From positions 558,001 through 622,000 of the forward strand of contig JBAIAA010000697.1 of assembly GCA_037893245.1 (NCBI GenBank): DNA of 64,000 nt. The letters are read 5' to 3'. This DNA is from Crossaster papposus (lineage: Eukaryota > Echinodermata > Asteroidea > Velatida > Solasteridae). This document shows, in pieces, positions 42,860 through 55,015 of the stretch (the first letter of the stretch is position 1; each line of letters starts with the position of its first letter). The position numbers were made by a program, and so were the translations under genes. The notes under the pieces were generated by a model. That model was not told the DNA's origin and made no database searches. It saw only the letters and a program-made list of their open reading frames with translations.

Positions 42860-44803
42860 TGGCCAAAAGCTAAAGTAGACGTTCCACCCCGTAGTATAAA
42901 TCGCTTGGTATCTAACGGACTCAACGACAGTTTGTTTTGCGATATGGTGTATAACGCGTGATTTTTTGATCTGATGTACATCATCGTGTCATTTTGAGAT
43001 TCGTTTTTTTTAAGACAGTCGAGATAACGCCCGTGACTTATTTTTTTGTCGGTGACTGCTTTGGTGACTCCCTTGGCTTTTTTAAGGTTAAAGTCGTTCG
43101 CCATTAAAATCGAGTACATCTTTGGTCTTAAGCAAACGCATTCGCTGACTGGTTTTCCACCAAACTCGTCTTTAAATTTACCGATGACCATTTTGTTTTT
43201 AGAGTCATAGATCTCGTGTTTTAGATCGTAGTTTGACAGGTCGTACAACTCCGAGTCTTTTTTTATATCTTTGTAAACATCGTCCGTCTCAACGCTCAAG
43301 AGTAGACTGTCCGTGTCGGTATAAAGTAACCCTACTCGGTCTCTATAGGTCTCTTTGAGGTGGTTGTAATAAAAGTCGTACATGAGAGTTTTTGAGAGGT
43401 CTAAAATACTCACCCCCACATAAATAGGTTTGTTTAATAACGTCTTGGTCTTGTACATTTCGATAAACACTAGATTGCAATCGGTAAAAATCGTCGTATG
43501 TTTATAGCTCGGTTTACGCGCTAACGCTTGATATTTGGAAACTTGGTCGCTTCTAAGTAAAAACGCGTCCGTTCTATTTCTCACGTTTTCCATCGTCTTT
43601 CCAAAAACGCTGTTGTTCATGAGCTTAAAAAAGTCCTTTTCAAATTTGGACGTTGCTTTAACTCTTAGTCGAGTGTTTTTGTCTATGTACTCTTTCATCC
43701 ACGGCGCTTGCTTAAATTTTAATACGCGGTGTACCTTTTTGAGTCGTAATCCAAGATTGAGATACTGTTGTAACGATCTGTAGTGCAAGACATATTTACG
43801 TCTGTTGTATAGAGTGGCTATTAATTTAGATTCGTTGCTAGTGGGTTCTGCGGTTAACAACCTCAGTTGATACGCGGATAACCACTCTTTGGGTACTTTG
43901 ATATTTTCGGGAGCTAGCGGAAAATCACTGTGCCAATCGTGTAAGGCGTTGGGATAATCCAAGTCTACCTCTAAGAGACACCCTATATCGACCGTTTCTG
44001 AGATTGACATAATGCGTTCCATCGTGAAGTCTTTGGGTTTTGCCCATTTAAAATCAGCGTAGGGTAAATACTGACTCATGGCCCAACCGTACAAATTGTT
44101 GGCGTCGAGATACATGATATAAGTCGATGACTCGTCTGGATTGTAATCGGGTAGATATTTATTGTTTGCTTTGTAGTACCTAGCACCACCCACGCTCGAT
44201 AGTCCTCCTCTTTTTGCTTTTTCAAAAAACAGGTGTTTGTCGATGTCTTCCAATAACTCGAGCTCGACTCCCGAGTGTTTTAATAGCGCGTCCCACGATA
44301 ACCCAGGAGAGGTATAATAGTTAGCAGGATCTAACTTGTAGTTCTCTTTACACATTTTTCTAAAATTTTCAAACACACCTGCTAAAAGTAATACGTCGGT
44401 GGTGACGTACAAGTCGTGGTACTCACCCAAGTTTTTGACGTTAAATTCGTTCCACACTTGTTGAGCCTTAGAATAATCGTCTTGCGAGATATTCGAGCCT
44501 TTCAGACTGCTATAAAACTCGTCGATGGGTGGTAAGCTCGTCTCTTCAAACTTATCGAACGAGTCCATATACTCGTACGGGTAAACACCTTTTTGTAAGA
44601 GCAGGTCGACATTTTGGTCTTTATAGCGTTCTCTGAGTAGAGTAAACGCCTCTTTTTGACACGTCTTGACTAATTCTTGCATGATTAAATGAGCGTCGTA
44701 ATTTTGTAAATTGTGAAAGATGACGGGTATTGGGGTTTTATCCGGTACCACCTGCAGTTTTAGATTGCAATAAGCGTGCGCGGCTCCTCTGTATCTACAT
44801 ACA
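42817..44803 (-). pseudogene. Polinton DNA polymerase B, C-terminal part
   Basis: This long open piece holds ExoII (VIFHNLQNYDAHL), ExoIII (YVTTDVLLLAGVF) and the polymerase core: motif A MYLDANNLYGWAMS, motif B KLMNNSVFGKTMENVR and motif C LLYTDTDSLLLSVET, all with their catalytic residues. It is protein-primed type family B, as in Polintons and adenoviruses. Continuous from GAAHAYCNLK at 44803 to the end at 42817, where it overlaps the integrase gene. The gene as a whole is broken: its 5' parts lie at 45098-45704 and 47181-48373. Confidence 0.92.
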
Positions 44804-45097
44804 TCATGACGAATCTATATAATGTGAGGACAGCCCATAGGTTTGTGTACTTAACGAAAATCTCTCTATACTCACACCATGAAAATGTTTTCGACCCAAA
44901 TTTGTTTAACATCACCCTAATATGTATTTCTCTCCATTTCCTTCCATTATACCCTAACCCCAACACTACCTCTAGACCCCCTTTACGAGAATATTACTGT
45001 CCTCACTTTTCCAAAGTGTCCTCACTTTTCCAAAGTGTCCTCACTTTCCCACCTGGTAGTTGTTTGTGTCCTCCTTTAGACGGCGTTACCACGACCC
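44804..45097. mobile_element. Short insertion (about 0.3 kb) in polB
   Basis: The segment falls between HCHITGR (ends 45098) and GAAHAYC (starts near 44803), which are adjacent in related polymerases. It contains three copies of 'gtcctcactttcc(c/a)aa' (45000-45055) and 'accctaacccc'. No clear terminal inverted repeat or target duplication was found, so the element type is unknown. Boundaries are good to about 10 bp. Confidence 0.65.
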
Positions 45098-45704
45098 GTG
45101 ATGTGACAGTGATCTCTCACCTTTTTAAATTTGTTGATCCGTTTTTTACACGTTAGACATTTGTTTTCTTGTTATCCTTTTTTGTTTACGTAACAACATT
45201 CTTCCTTTTCTTTTTTAGTCTTCGGTTCTTTCGGAAACGGGCACTGACAGTTTGAGGGGTAATTAGGGTATATTAGCTTCTCGCAAATGCAACAAGTGTC
45301 TGCGTTTTGGTGGTCGATGTTGTCTCGCGATGTAAAGTCTATGGGTTTGGGTTTTTAAAAAACTTGATTAAACTCGTATCTCAAACGCAACGTCGAGTCT
45401 ATAAATTTAGTCACGGCATCTGTTCCTCTATAGGTCTCTTGAAATGTAACTTTACCGTCGTACCTTAAAGCGATCAACGAATAACCGCAAGCTTTGTGAA
45501 CTTGAGTCTCTTGCGTGTTTGCCTCTTGAGGCTTTAATTTTTTTAATACCGATTCAAAGTCGGCGTAAATGACAAATGGTACGTCTTGCGTAAACCTTTG
45601 ATTTTTAAATTTTAATATCGGAGGGTCGTCGTTAAAACCTTTTGGAAAGACGACCTTAGATATCTATACCCCCGCAATCTTGCGTATGCTCGTCCAACTT
45701 GTCT
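45098..45704 (-). pseudogene. Polinton DNA polymerase B, middle part
   Basis: Minus-strand pieces carry ExoI (PFVIYADFESVLKKL, near 45570), VHKACGYSLIAL, then KPIDFTSRDNIDHQNADTCC with a cysteine pair typical of the zinc-binding insertion, and HCHITGR at the 3' end. Stops occur near 45355 and 45170 and a frame change near 45660, so this part has decayed more than the C-terminal core. It is separated from the N-terminal part by the 45714-47171 element. Confidence 0.85.
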
Positions 45705-45713
45705 CGTGTGTAG

Positions 45714-47171
45714 TAGCCTTGGTCAAGGCGAGTTATCCGTCCGTCGTTATCCGTCCAGAAATACACTGTACGCGCGCCCCGCATATGCTGCATGCTAGCT
45801 TGCGCCCCGTGCAAAGATACAGCGCGAACAGCGACCTCATACGGCCACTATTTATGCAAATCTACTGAGGCTACTTTTTCGCCTTGGATCATTGGGTTTT
45901 TTAAATCTTATGTTTTTCCTATATTTTGCGCCACATTTGTGGCGCATGACCTCGTATGCGAATACAGATAAGTATAGGCGGGGCTAAGATGTGAAGTGTC
46001 CAATCACAACGCGGTTGAATCCCGACGTCATCAAATTTGATGCAGCATGACATTTAAGACAAAATGGCAGATATTCAGCGTAGTCTGTCGTCCGAAGATC
46101 TGTCATGTTGTTTGAATTTTGCAGCGAAAATATTATCCCTCGAAGATTTTAGACCCGAGCAGCGAAAGGCCATTAGAACCCTTTCTTCGTGGTCACGGTG
46201 TTTTTGTGGATTTGCCGACAGGTTATGGGAAATCCGTCATTTTTCAGGCAGCCTGAGCCCATTTTGCTCGGAGCTCGCACGTACGGCCAGGTACTCAGCT
46301 TCAGTTTTCAGCGTGTTCGGTCAGTTTCATATCGCCGTATAATCGGCATTAACCCAGGCATGCTGGTCTGTGCGTTTATAACGCCACATTGTATGGTCCA
46401 AGCATGGTCCAACGCTGTGGGGAGGGGGCATGTTTACGGCTGCAGGACCAACCTTCAAAGTGATCGCAATATCGTAATTTAAACAGGGACAAGTGTCTTA
46501 TATCCTCAATAACTTCTCAGATTATTTTCTTGGCAAAATTCAGCCGGCAAGGCATTTAATTATCAGAGTTCCGCGTTTTACCGAGCCACGGTTTTCAGAT
46601 CAGCTGAATTAGATGCGTGTGATATAATGTAGGGCCGAGTTCGACACGTTTCAATAGAGTCGCGGCCTTCTCCAGTCACCGCGGTTGAAAACTCAAAACT
46701 AAGCAGCTAAACACAACTAGTTTTGACCATAACATTGTCAACATTCAAGAAAATACACAGTAAAACGAGCAAAATAACTGCGACCCTCACCAATCAAGCA
46801 AGACAGTTCAAATTTTCATGTGTAATTCCTACAAGCCTTCGTAAAAATCACTCAACTTTCTCCGATAAAATATTATGTCAACGATGGCGATGTTCGTAAG
46901 TACTCGCGAGCTAGCTAGCTATGACCTTTCACCGCTAGCTCAAATTATGCAGTTTCTACGCAACGATCGACCAATAAGAAAACGACTATAAAGGTCAGCT
47001 TAATCTATTAGCATAATGAGCACCGCCCCCAAAACCTAATGATCCAAGGCGTTCAAGTAGCCTCAGTTAGTTTGCATATTAATAGTGGCCGCGTGAGGTC
47101 GTTGTTTGAGCTCAGATTACCGCTGCGCTGTACGTACGGACGGGTAACGATGAACGCCTTGACCAAGGCTA
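45714..47171. mobile_element. 1.46 kb TIR element with 9-bp target duplication in polB
   Basis: TAGCCTTGGTCAAGGCG starts at 45714 and CGCCTTGACCAAGGCTA ends at 47171. CGTGTGTAG flanks it on both sides (45705-45713 and 47172-47180), a 9-bp target duplication as made by Mutator-like transposases. The mirror similarity extends with interruptions for about 200 bp (for example cagcgacctca/tgaggtcg, ctgaggctact/agtagcctcag, gccttggatcatt/aatgatccaaggc). No transposase is present; it carries a helicase-like fragment. Confidence 0.85.
46064..46252 (+). pseudogene. RecQ-helicase-like N-terminal fragment inside the TIR element
   Basis: ATG 46064 opens MADIQRSLSSEDLSCC, leading to LSLEDFRPEQRKAIRTL, the usual Q-motif-like start of RecQ-type helicases. 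After a frame change near 46185 comes VDLPTGYGKSVIFQA with a Walker A (TGYGKS). It then stops. Only this first segment is present, so it looks like a captured exon or the remnant of an autonomous element's gene. Whether it is host-derived or element-encoded cannot be told from one copy. Confidence 0.6.
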
Positions 47172-47180
47172 CGTGTGTAG

Positions 47181-48373
47181 TAGTGCGCTAAACATCTGAG
47201 ACATACGTATGTTTTATGCTTGTGTTTTGTTTGGTTACAAAACACTTTAGATATATGTTTTATCCAACAATAGTGATTCGTGTCGTCCGAAGAAAACAAC
47301 AACAGATTTATGGCTGCGGGGTCGTTGGCATTTTTAGATAAATATAACGGTCGTACTTCTTTAGCCTCTTCGTACGCAAACACATTTATACTCAGATTGT
47401 TTTGTCTCTCTAGCTTTTCTATTTGATCGATTGGAACGGGAAAGTCTACGTCTTTAAAATTTAATCCATCGTTTATATCGTACATTGATGGATTGTCTTC
47501 GTGGATTTTATAATTGGGTTTGTCTTTTATTCGTTGTTTTACTTTGTCGGTATATTTACCGAGAGCGGCTCTCAAACACCACCGTAAACATTCGTTGTCT
47601 TTGTTTTTAACGTTAATAAAAGCTTTTTTGTTTGCTAAATAAGGTGGTAATTTTATATAAGAGTTTCCACTCATAGGTCTATAGCGGTCGATGTTGATAT
47701 AAAACGCGAGTATTCTAACGAGTTTCCAACCCGATCCTCGACTCGTATTTTTGGCGTGTTTTTCTTTTATTTGAAAGATTTGATCTTTGACATTTTCTTT
47801 TATCTGACTCTCGTTTAAAACAACTTGTTTTTTACTAAGAAAGGTAAAAGTTCCGGTTTCTATTAAACCGTCTTGATTTTCTTTTTCGTATTTCGCTTTA
47901 AATCCTAACTGAACTTTTATGGTCGATAGATCTCTCAGCTCTGACGTAACAATTTTTTCAATCTGCCGCACGTGCGTACTAAAGAATTGCTCTACGTCGT
48001 TGTTCAACAACCTGGGATTCAACTCCCAGTTTCTATAAGTATTTCCAAAAGCTCTATGTACTTGAAAATCTGCCTCTCTGAAGCTATCGGGGTTTTTATA
48101 CGATTTAATCGCTGAAATTAAATCCTTTCGTAAAAATCGACCTCGTTTACCAGTTGGCGTAAATTGTAACTCTTGGTCGTCTACGATTTGTTTGAGCTCA
48201 TCGAGTTTCTTGCGATTCAAGTTGTTGTATTTATTCTCCTCTACTCTAATGGCGTCGATATAGTCTCGACGTAGGCGTCGCTCTGGAATCGTGATATTAT
48301 TCCACTCCACATATTTTTGCAAGGTTGATTTAGGCCAACGTCCGTATCCTATTGGTGTTGGTTTCTTCACCAT
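47181..48373 (-). pseudogene. Polinton DNA polymerase B, N-terminal part
   Basis: ATG 48373 (after ATTATAAAGGC) opens an intact stretch of about 395 codons: a basic start (MVKKPTPIGYGRWPKSTLQK) with SAP-like helices (LRRDYIDAIRVEENK, GRFLRKDLISAIKSYKN), then the long N-terminal region with NECLRWCLRAAL, FPVPIDQIEKLERQNNLSIN, HYCWIKHISKVF and a C..C pair (YVCLRCLAHYY), where the TIR element cuts in at the 9-bp duplication. The frame then reads into the insertion and stops at 47117. Confidence 0.88.
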
Positions 48374-48399
48374 GCCTTTATAATATATGTATTATTCTA

Positions 48400-48720
48400 C
48401 TTAAGGTTTTTTTTTTAGCTAGACTTTTTTTTAGTGAGATCCTTTATAATATATGTATTATTCTACTTAAGTTTTTTTTTAGCTAGACTTTTTTTAAGTG
48501 AGATCCTGGTTTTCTTCAATATATATAAAAATGAAAAAAATAAATCTCATTTTTATTGGAGGTAAAATCTAATATGTTAAAAAATTGAAATAATAATGTT
48601 TAATTGTATAAATATTTTCGTCCTGGTTCTCTTCAATATATATAAAAATGAAAAAAAAAAATCTCATTTTTATTGGAGGTAAACCTAATATGTTAAACAA
48701 ATTGAAATAATAATTTATAA
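48400..48720. repeat. Local duplications in the polB upstream region
   Basis: The block 'cctttataatatatgtattattctacttaag' plus 'agctagact' occurs twice (about 48374-48440 and 48440-48505). A second block, 'cctggtt(t/c)tcttcaatatat' with ataaaaatga and 'tctcatttttattgg', occurs twice (48507-48575 and 48620-48685) and a third time near the right end at 55799-55850. The second block contains an inverted AAAAATGA...TCATTTTT pair. Confidence 0.8.
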
Positions 48721-48730
48721 TTATATATAA

Positions 48731-48744
48731 ATACGGCGCCGTAT
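48731..48744. promoter_or_regulatory. Perfect 14-bp palindrome ATACGGCGCCGTAT
   Basis: The palindrome is followed 6 bp later by tatttgtttcgtaagat (48751-48767). A different perfect hairpin at 55442-55463 is likewise followed by the same tatttgtttcgtaagat word (55485-55502). The palindrome also lies just past the 3' end of the minus-strand 132-aa frame, so it could end that transcript. Confidence 0.4.
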
Positions 48745-48817
48745 ACATATTATTTGTTTCGTAAGATATGCACACAAAAAAGTTTCGCGTCTATAGATAA
48801 TATACGATCTCTGGACT

Positions 48818-49216
48818 TTAACTAGATCTATACTTTTCTAATTCGTTAAAGGTTATAATATTGACGTCAAATTTCTTTAATATTTTTGTTTTAATAAAAA
48901 AGATTTTTAAAATAGTTAGAGATTCTAAAAAGCAATAAGCAGCTATAGTTATATAATCAAATAAATTATATACGTTCGCGTCTAGACGTGAACAGATATA
49001 ATTTGCGATATGTTTTATTAAATAACTACTCGAGATATCTTTATCAAAAAGGACGGATAAATAATTTATAATTTTAGTTATAGTTATAGTTATAACATAT
49101 TTATTGATATCACTGTTTTTATATTCGTAATATATTTTTAACGCGTTATTAAATTGTTTTTTGGTAATACAATTTTTTTTTAATATAGAATTTATCGGCG
49201 TATATTCGACGTTCAT
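48818..49216 (-). CDS. Polinton-internal 132-aa hypothetical protein
   Basis: Open frame with ATG at 49216, very A/T-rich codons, Asn/Ile/Lys/Tyr-rich. It starts MNVEYTPINSILKKNCITKK, with hydrophobic stretches YLSVLFD and ITIAAYCFLESLTILKIFF. No family recognised. It lies between polB and the composite insertion, inside the Polinton, and is longer than expected by chance in such A/T-rich DNA only marginally. A palindrome lies 74 bp after its stop. Confidence 0.4.
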   Translation of the reverse strand: MNVEYTPINSILKKNCITKKQFNNALKIYYEYKNSDINKYVITITITKIINYLSVLFDKDISSSYLIKHIANYICSRLDANVYNLFDYITIAAYCFLESLTILKIFFIKTKILKKFDVNIITFNELEKYRSS

Positions 49217-49489
49217 ACATAACGCGTAATAATAGCAACACGCTATTAGAGAAAGTGTGACATCTCCCCGACAATTTTTTTTTTTCGTTAAATCTTTAAA
49301 TTCTTTTTATTACCCCATGCGACAGGACACGACAAAATATTCGGACCTTGGCCCAAAGAGTTTATTTTTTTTTTGTATCGAAAGGCCGGAGCAGTTTATT
49401 GCCAGAGGTTGATCTCAAAACATAATTTATTATTATTTCCAACCAACAGTATATTACAATAGTATATAACAATAGTATAAAAAAAAAAC

Positions 49490-50340
49490 CAATGATAGTG
49501 CCAACTATCATAGCTTCGTACTTTACGAGAACCCAATAACGGTATAACTATCATGTTTTAGTTATTTACCAAAATAACGTAAAACCCAATAATAGTTCCA
49601 ACACCATTATGTCCCCGTACTTCTCGGAAACCCAATAACGGTATCGCTATCATGTTTTAGTTATTTACCAAAATAACATAAAACCCAATAATAGCTCCAA
49701 CACGATCATGTCCCCGCACTTCACACAACCCCATAACGGCATCACTATCATGTTTTAGTTATTTACCAAAATAACATAAAACCCAATAATAGTTCTAACA
49801 CCATCATGTCCCCGCACTTCACACAACCCCATAACGGTATCACTATCATGTTTTAGTTATTTACCAAAATAACATAAAACCCAATAATAGTTCCAACACC
49901 ATCATGTCCCCGCACTTCACACAACCCAATAACGGTATCGCTATCATGTTTTAGTTATTTACCAAAATAACATAAAACCCAATAATAATAGTTCCAACAC
50001 CATCATGTCCCCGCACTTCACGACAACCCCATAACGGTATCACTATCATGTTTTAGTTATTTACCAAAATAACATAAAACCCAATAATAGCTCCAACACC
50101 ATCATGTCCCCGCACTTCACACAACCCCATAACGGTATCACTATCATGTTTTAGTTATTTACCAAAATAACATAAAACCCAATAATAGTTCCAACACCAT
50201 CATGTCCCCGCACTTCACGACAACCCCATAACGGTATCACTATCATTTTCCAGTCATTTACCAAAATAACATAAAAACCCAATGATAGCGCCATCATCAT
50301 ATCATGTCTCCGTACTTTACGAGAAACCCAATAAGTCGCG
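49490..50340 (+). repeat. 98-bp satellite array, copy 1 (about 8 units)
   Basis: Units start catgttttagttatttacca at 49552, 49651, 49749, 49847, 49945, 50047, 50145 and (degenerate) 50245. Each contains TTTTAGTTATTT-acca-AAATAACATAAAA, an imperfect hairpin. The sequence between hairpins is conserved too, so it is a satellite and not a spacer array. Minus-strand frames across it (to 50543) are repeat artefacts. Confidence 0.9.
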
Positions 50341-50749
50341 ATCCGCGAAACTAAAAACGTACCGCTATCACTAGCCACCTTAACAAAGCCATACATTACA
50401 ATAAGGTTCAACACGAAGCCGCCAAAAAATATCATTACATTTGAACTTAAGAATTCGTATACTTGGCATGGCTTACGTTGGTATAAACTTAAGTTGTTGG
50501 GGCCTATGACAGCGTTCCGAATGCAATTCCGCCAAGGACTCAATTCAGGGAAGGGCGAAAAACTCCTGCAAAACCTCTAAACTTTGCTCCGACACATTTG
50601 AAAGAGGAAAACAGGAGGAAATTCCCCTCCGGCTCCTAACGGCAACCGAGAATTGTGTAACTCCAGAATTGGGTCCTGAAGGCAGATAAATCACAATTAA
50701 ATTAACTTATTTATTAAACAGGTGGTAGTACAGGGGAGGCGGCGGGCTT

Positions 50750-50996
50750 CGAAATTGATTACAAGAACATCAGATAACTATAAACAAACAACCTTCTAGC
50801 AACACTGCTCCAACGAAAGTGATCTCTGTGACCAGTCGTATGGGCCTTGTGTGTTTTAACCTCAGAGCCATAAAACCGCGTCCCAATTCCCCAGTGACCT
50901 CCATGTAGCATGGGAAAGTGGCCCTTGGTTAGACCCGCATACTAAGCCATCTCGGGGTAATAAATTCTTTGAAGCCATATTGCCTTAAAAGTGATT
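50750..50996 (+). repeat. 247-bp direct repeat (with 55016-55262)
   Basis: The sequence from 'ttgattacaagaacatcag' through 'ccagtcgtatgggccttgtg' to 'ccttaaaagtgatt' recurs almost unchanged at 55016-55262. It marks the tail of each composite unit. Confidence 0.9.
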
Positions 50997-51167
50997 ATTA
51001 CCCCATGCAACAGGACACGACAAAATATTCGGACCTTGGCCCAAAGAGTTTATTTTTCTTTTTGTATCGAAAGGCCGGAGCAGTTTATTGCCAGAGGTTG
51101 ATCTCAAAACATATTATTATTTCCAACCAACAGTATATTACAATAGTATATAACAATAGTATAAAAT

Positions 51168-51810
51168 AAAACCCAATGATAGTGCCAACTATCATAGCTT
51201 CGTACTTTACGAGAACCCAATAACGGTATAACTATCATGTTTTAGTTATTTACCAAAATAACGTAAAACCCAATAATAGTTCCAACACCATTATGTCCCC
51301 GTACTTCTCGGAAACCCAATAACGGTATCGCTATCATGTTTTAGTTATTTACCAAAATAACATAAAACCCAATAATAGCTCCAACACCATCATGTCCCCG
51401 CACTTCACACAACCCCATAACGGTATCACTATCATGTTTTAGTTATTTACCAAAATAACATAAAACCCAATAATAGCTCCAACACCATCATGTCCCCGCA
51501 CTTCACACAACCCCATAACGGTATCACTATCATGTTTTAGTTATTTACCAAAACAACATAAAACCCAATAATAGTTCCAACACCATCATGTCCCCGCACT
51601 TCACGACAACCCCATAACGGTATCACTATCATGTTTTAGTTATTTACCAAAATAACATAAAACCCAATAATAATAGTTCCAACACCATCATGTCCCCGCA
51701 CTTCACGACAACCCCATAACGGTATCACTATCATTTTCCAGTCATTTACCAAAATAACATAAAAACCCAATGATAGCGCCATCATCATATCATGTCTCCG
51801 TACTTTACGA
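51168..51810 (+). repeat. 98-bp satellite array, copy 2 (about 6 units)
   Basis: Same unit and hairpin core as 49490-50340, with catgttttagttatttacca at about 51237, 51336, 51434, 51532 and 51629, then a degenerate unit. The first and last units match those of copy 1, so the difference in unit number arose inside the array after duplication. Confidence 0.9.
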
Positions 51811-52025
51811 GAAACCCAATAAGTCGCGATCCGCGAAACTAAAAACGTACCGCTATCACTAGCCGCCTTAACAAAGCCATAAATTACAATAAGGTTCAAC
51901 ACGAAGCCGCCAAAAAATATCATTACATTTGAACTTAAGAATTCTTATACTTGGCATGGCTTACGTTGGTATAAACTTAAGTTGTTGGGGCCTATGACGG
52001 CGTTCCGAATGCAATTCCGCCAAAC

Positions 52026-55015
52026 GGTCATTCATGACCGCCGCCAAATAGGCCAAATTTTTGTTAAATAATAAAAGCATGAGAGAAGTGGTACAAATTA
52101 TTAATAGCGATTGATAGCATTCATCAGTTCTGTATGTGTGCGGCAATAACTCCCAGATCGGTAGAACCGCTATTAAATGTTATATAGTCTGGGTTCGATA
52201 GCTGTGCCTTCTGGTGCAGCCAACGGACGTGCGGTAATGCGTGCAGAGCTGCTCAATCCGGTGTAATAACTGCAATTCGGCAGGTCCAATTGACGACAAC
52301 GTCGCCCACAATCCACATTGAAGGCTTGTACGCCCGTTGCATCATGGCTCGTGAAAAGAAGATAAACACACAAAAACAACTAAATAGTATGCGCACATAA
52401 TATATATATAAAATAATCAAATTACTAAGCAATAGAAAGAACAATGAAGTGTACAAACTATATTCATCGAAAGTGGGCGAAAAAAGGGAAGAATTGCTAA
52501 GCGCGCTGATAAACCGGATGCATACGGGGGGCGACAGAATGCTTAATCAATTATACAAGAGTTACTTAAAATAAAACAATGTTATAAAACAAACTACGGA
52601 TCTAATTAATAGTCTAAATTTAAAAGGGACAGCAAAATTGTTAATTCAAGTTGGATAATCAAATCTATTCTTCTATCCCTTTAAAATGTAAATACTGACT
52701 AAGTAAAATCATAGAGCTACGGTACATGTGGTAAAACAAACAAAAATGTACCAAGGCATCAGTCTGGGGCCTTCTTAATAATTATTCACAAGAAAAAGGG
52801 TGTTCTTGTTCCCATAGGTTTCTACTATAAGCACAGCAAAAACAAAGTAACATGTGGTCTCTATAAAATCCCTTAAGTAGGTCCAATACTGGTAATCAAT
52901 CAATCGACCATGGGCAATTACCCTGGAGGTCAGAGCCAACTGGCTCCACGTTCCACTCCTTGGTCAGTACTGTGGCCAACTGTAAACTTGTCCCAGTCCC
53001 ACTAGGTCTAACTACTTAATGATATAGAGAGCTATTAATAAAACTACCCATAGGGGTAACCACTTAAATCTTAATGGCTCGACTGGAGCAAGTCTAATGG
53101 AACCAAGGTTTTCTCAGAATTTTCTCAAGATAAACCACTGCCACGTACTAGGGGTCACTATCTGGCCCTATGTACATGTAAAGCACAGGTAGCACAGTGC
53201 TGTATTGAATTATCAACAGTTACAGTCTTGCATTATACATGTATTCTAAACAATTTATCTAAAGTGTAGCGTCTATGGGAACGACACGCTTGGGCAGAAA
53301 AGTATAAAATGTCTACAAAAGTAAATAAAAAAGTAAAAATATAATGAAATCACTGTAACCATATAATCCAAAGTACTTGGATCTGAAGCTCCCGCAGAGT
53401 CAGTTACTGTCTACCCAATGCATTATCTAGGTCTGCCATGATCGAAGCAAATGAACAGAGAAAAATGAATTTAACCTCTGAAGGTCACTTCAAAATGAAG
53501 AATAAAACAACAAAATCTCAATCAGCAAATATTACCTAAGCTTTCTATTAACAGTCCTAAATTAAGAAGTGAAAAAATAAACCTTTAGCAAGAATTACGT
53601 TAGCTTCCTATTAACAGTCCTAAAATAAGAAATAAAAACTAAACCTTCAAAATATTTTTTTTTAAATAAAAATTAAACATGGCTCAAGATATCCCAAGAC
53701 TCCAGACGGGACTGGGCAAGTCTAATATAAGATAGAGTCTCTCCAACAAGAATGATACAACAAATTTAATATATAAATATAAATACATTCTGGTTTATGG
53801 CCTGTTTCTGGCCCCAACTGGGTCCACAAATCCAAAAAAGAACTTTAATAGAAAACATAAGATAAGTAAACAGTGGGAAAATGACATAAACTTTCCCAAT
53901 AAACAACGCTGACTCTGCCTAGCCTGGCACTTGCCTCTAGTTTAAACAAACAGAAAGAACGAGTTAATTGACCTCTGTCAGAGACATACTATCCCAGGCT
54001 AGCCTGGCTACCAGCTACTACCGAGCCCCAAGGTTGGGAGTTAATGACCTAACCAAATGGTTCAGGAATGTCCACCCATGGCTCAGACCACAGTGCAAGG
54101 GTATGTCCGCCTGGTCTGGACATGCTAACACATTGTATACAGTAAACTTCGTGGATAAAACTCAACACAAATGCAAAAAATCTTCTGAAAAATTTACTGT
54201 GTTAGAAAAGTTAAACAAACGAAATCAAATACAAAACCTACTCTCTTAAGTTTGAACTTACAGGAAATCTACCATTATTCAAAATACCTTCGGTTAAAGG
54301 GGAAATTCCACGAAAAACATAACGCCATCCCAAAAATGGGCTGCCCTGGGATTTGGGTCGGTGTGACCAGTTCCCCACAGTATATAAATAAAACCATTTT
54401 AAAGATTTTCAAACCCCTGTATACGCGACGAAATGCAGCCGAGCGGACAGTATCCGCATGCGTCAGGGTGAATTTGCCAAGCGGGTGAATCAAATTTGCC
54501 AAGCGAGCTGACTAGTATAGTACCATAGAGCAAGGATGCTACATGTATAACGTAATAAACACGGGCCGGACGCAATAGAGAACGAAATTCGATAAACTCC
54601 CCATTCCAAATGTTGTCCTGAATTTGCTTAGGAACCCCCATCCACAGATCGTCACAAGCGCAAGACTAGAACTTAGAAGTGAATAAAGTGAAGACACAGG
54701 CAATGCGGAACGAGTGCTAGCATTATGGTCGTAGTGGGACAGCTAACAAAAATTACATGGGGAGCGGGTGGTAAATTGACAGGCATTCGAACAATGTTAT
54801 TAACATCGGACTTACCAAACCCCGAAGTTATAGAGCGGTGTCGAAGCACTGGACACGAATGCGTCGGGGGGACAGCAGTCAATCCAAGGGGACGACATCG
54901 GCAGGGCTCGCCGCCGGGCCATGGACAGCAACCGTGACAACTGTGAAATCGTCGACGGAATGCTAAGCACGATTATTCCTACTATGAAAATGTCTTTAAA
55001 ACTTCGAAAAACTTC
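52026..55015. other. No gene recognised (interior of the composite insertion)
   Basis: AT-rich sequence with only short frames. Two direct blocks '(a)aa(c)ctttctattaacagtcctaa' / 'agcttcctattaacagtcctaa' occur near 53540 and 53610. A GC-richer stretch at 54680-54950 has no recognisable motif. No transposase, RT or integrase signature was found on either strand. Confidence 0.5.

Noticed and set aside
44950..44966. Interstitial telomere tract (accctaacccc) here and at about 16325 and 11977
   Set aside because: Only one or two units each and not in tandem; chance words in AT-rich DNA or parts of small inserts.
50151..50543. 130-codon minus-strand frame (and its 95-codon copy at 51636-51923)
   Set aside because: Lies across satellite units and is duplicated with them; no start context or domain. 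Part of the composite repeat.
49490..51810. CRISPR-like array: hairpin repeats at regular 98-bp spacing
   Set aside because: The sequence between the hairpins is conserved from unit to unit, so there are no unique spacers; the DNA is eukaryotic and no cas gene is present. It is a satellite.
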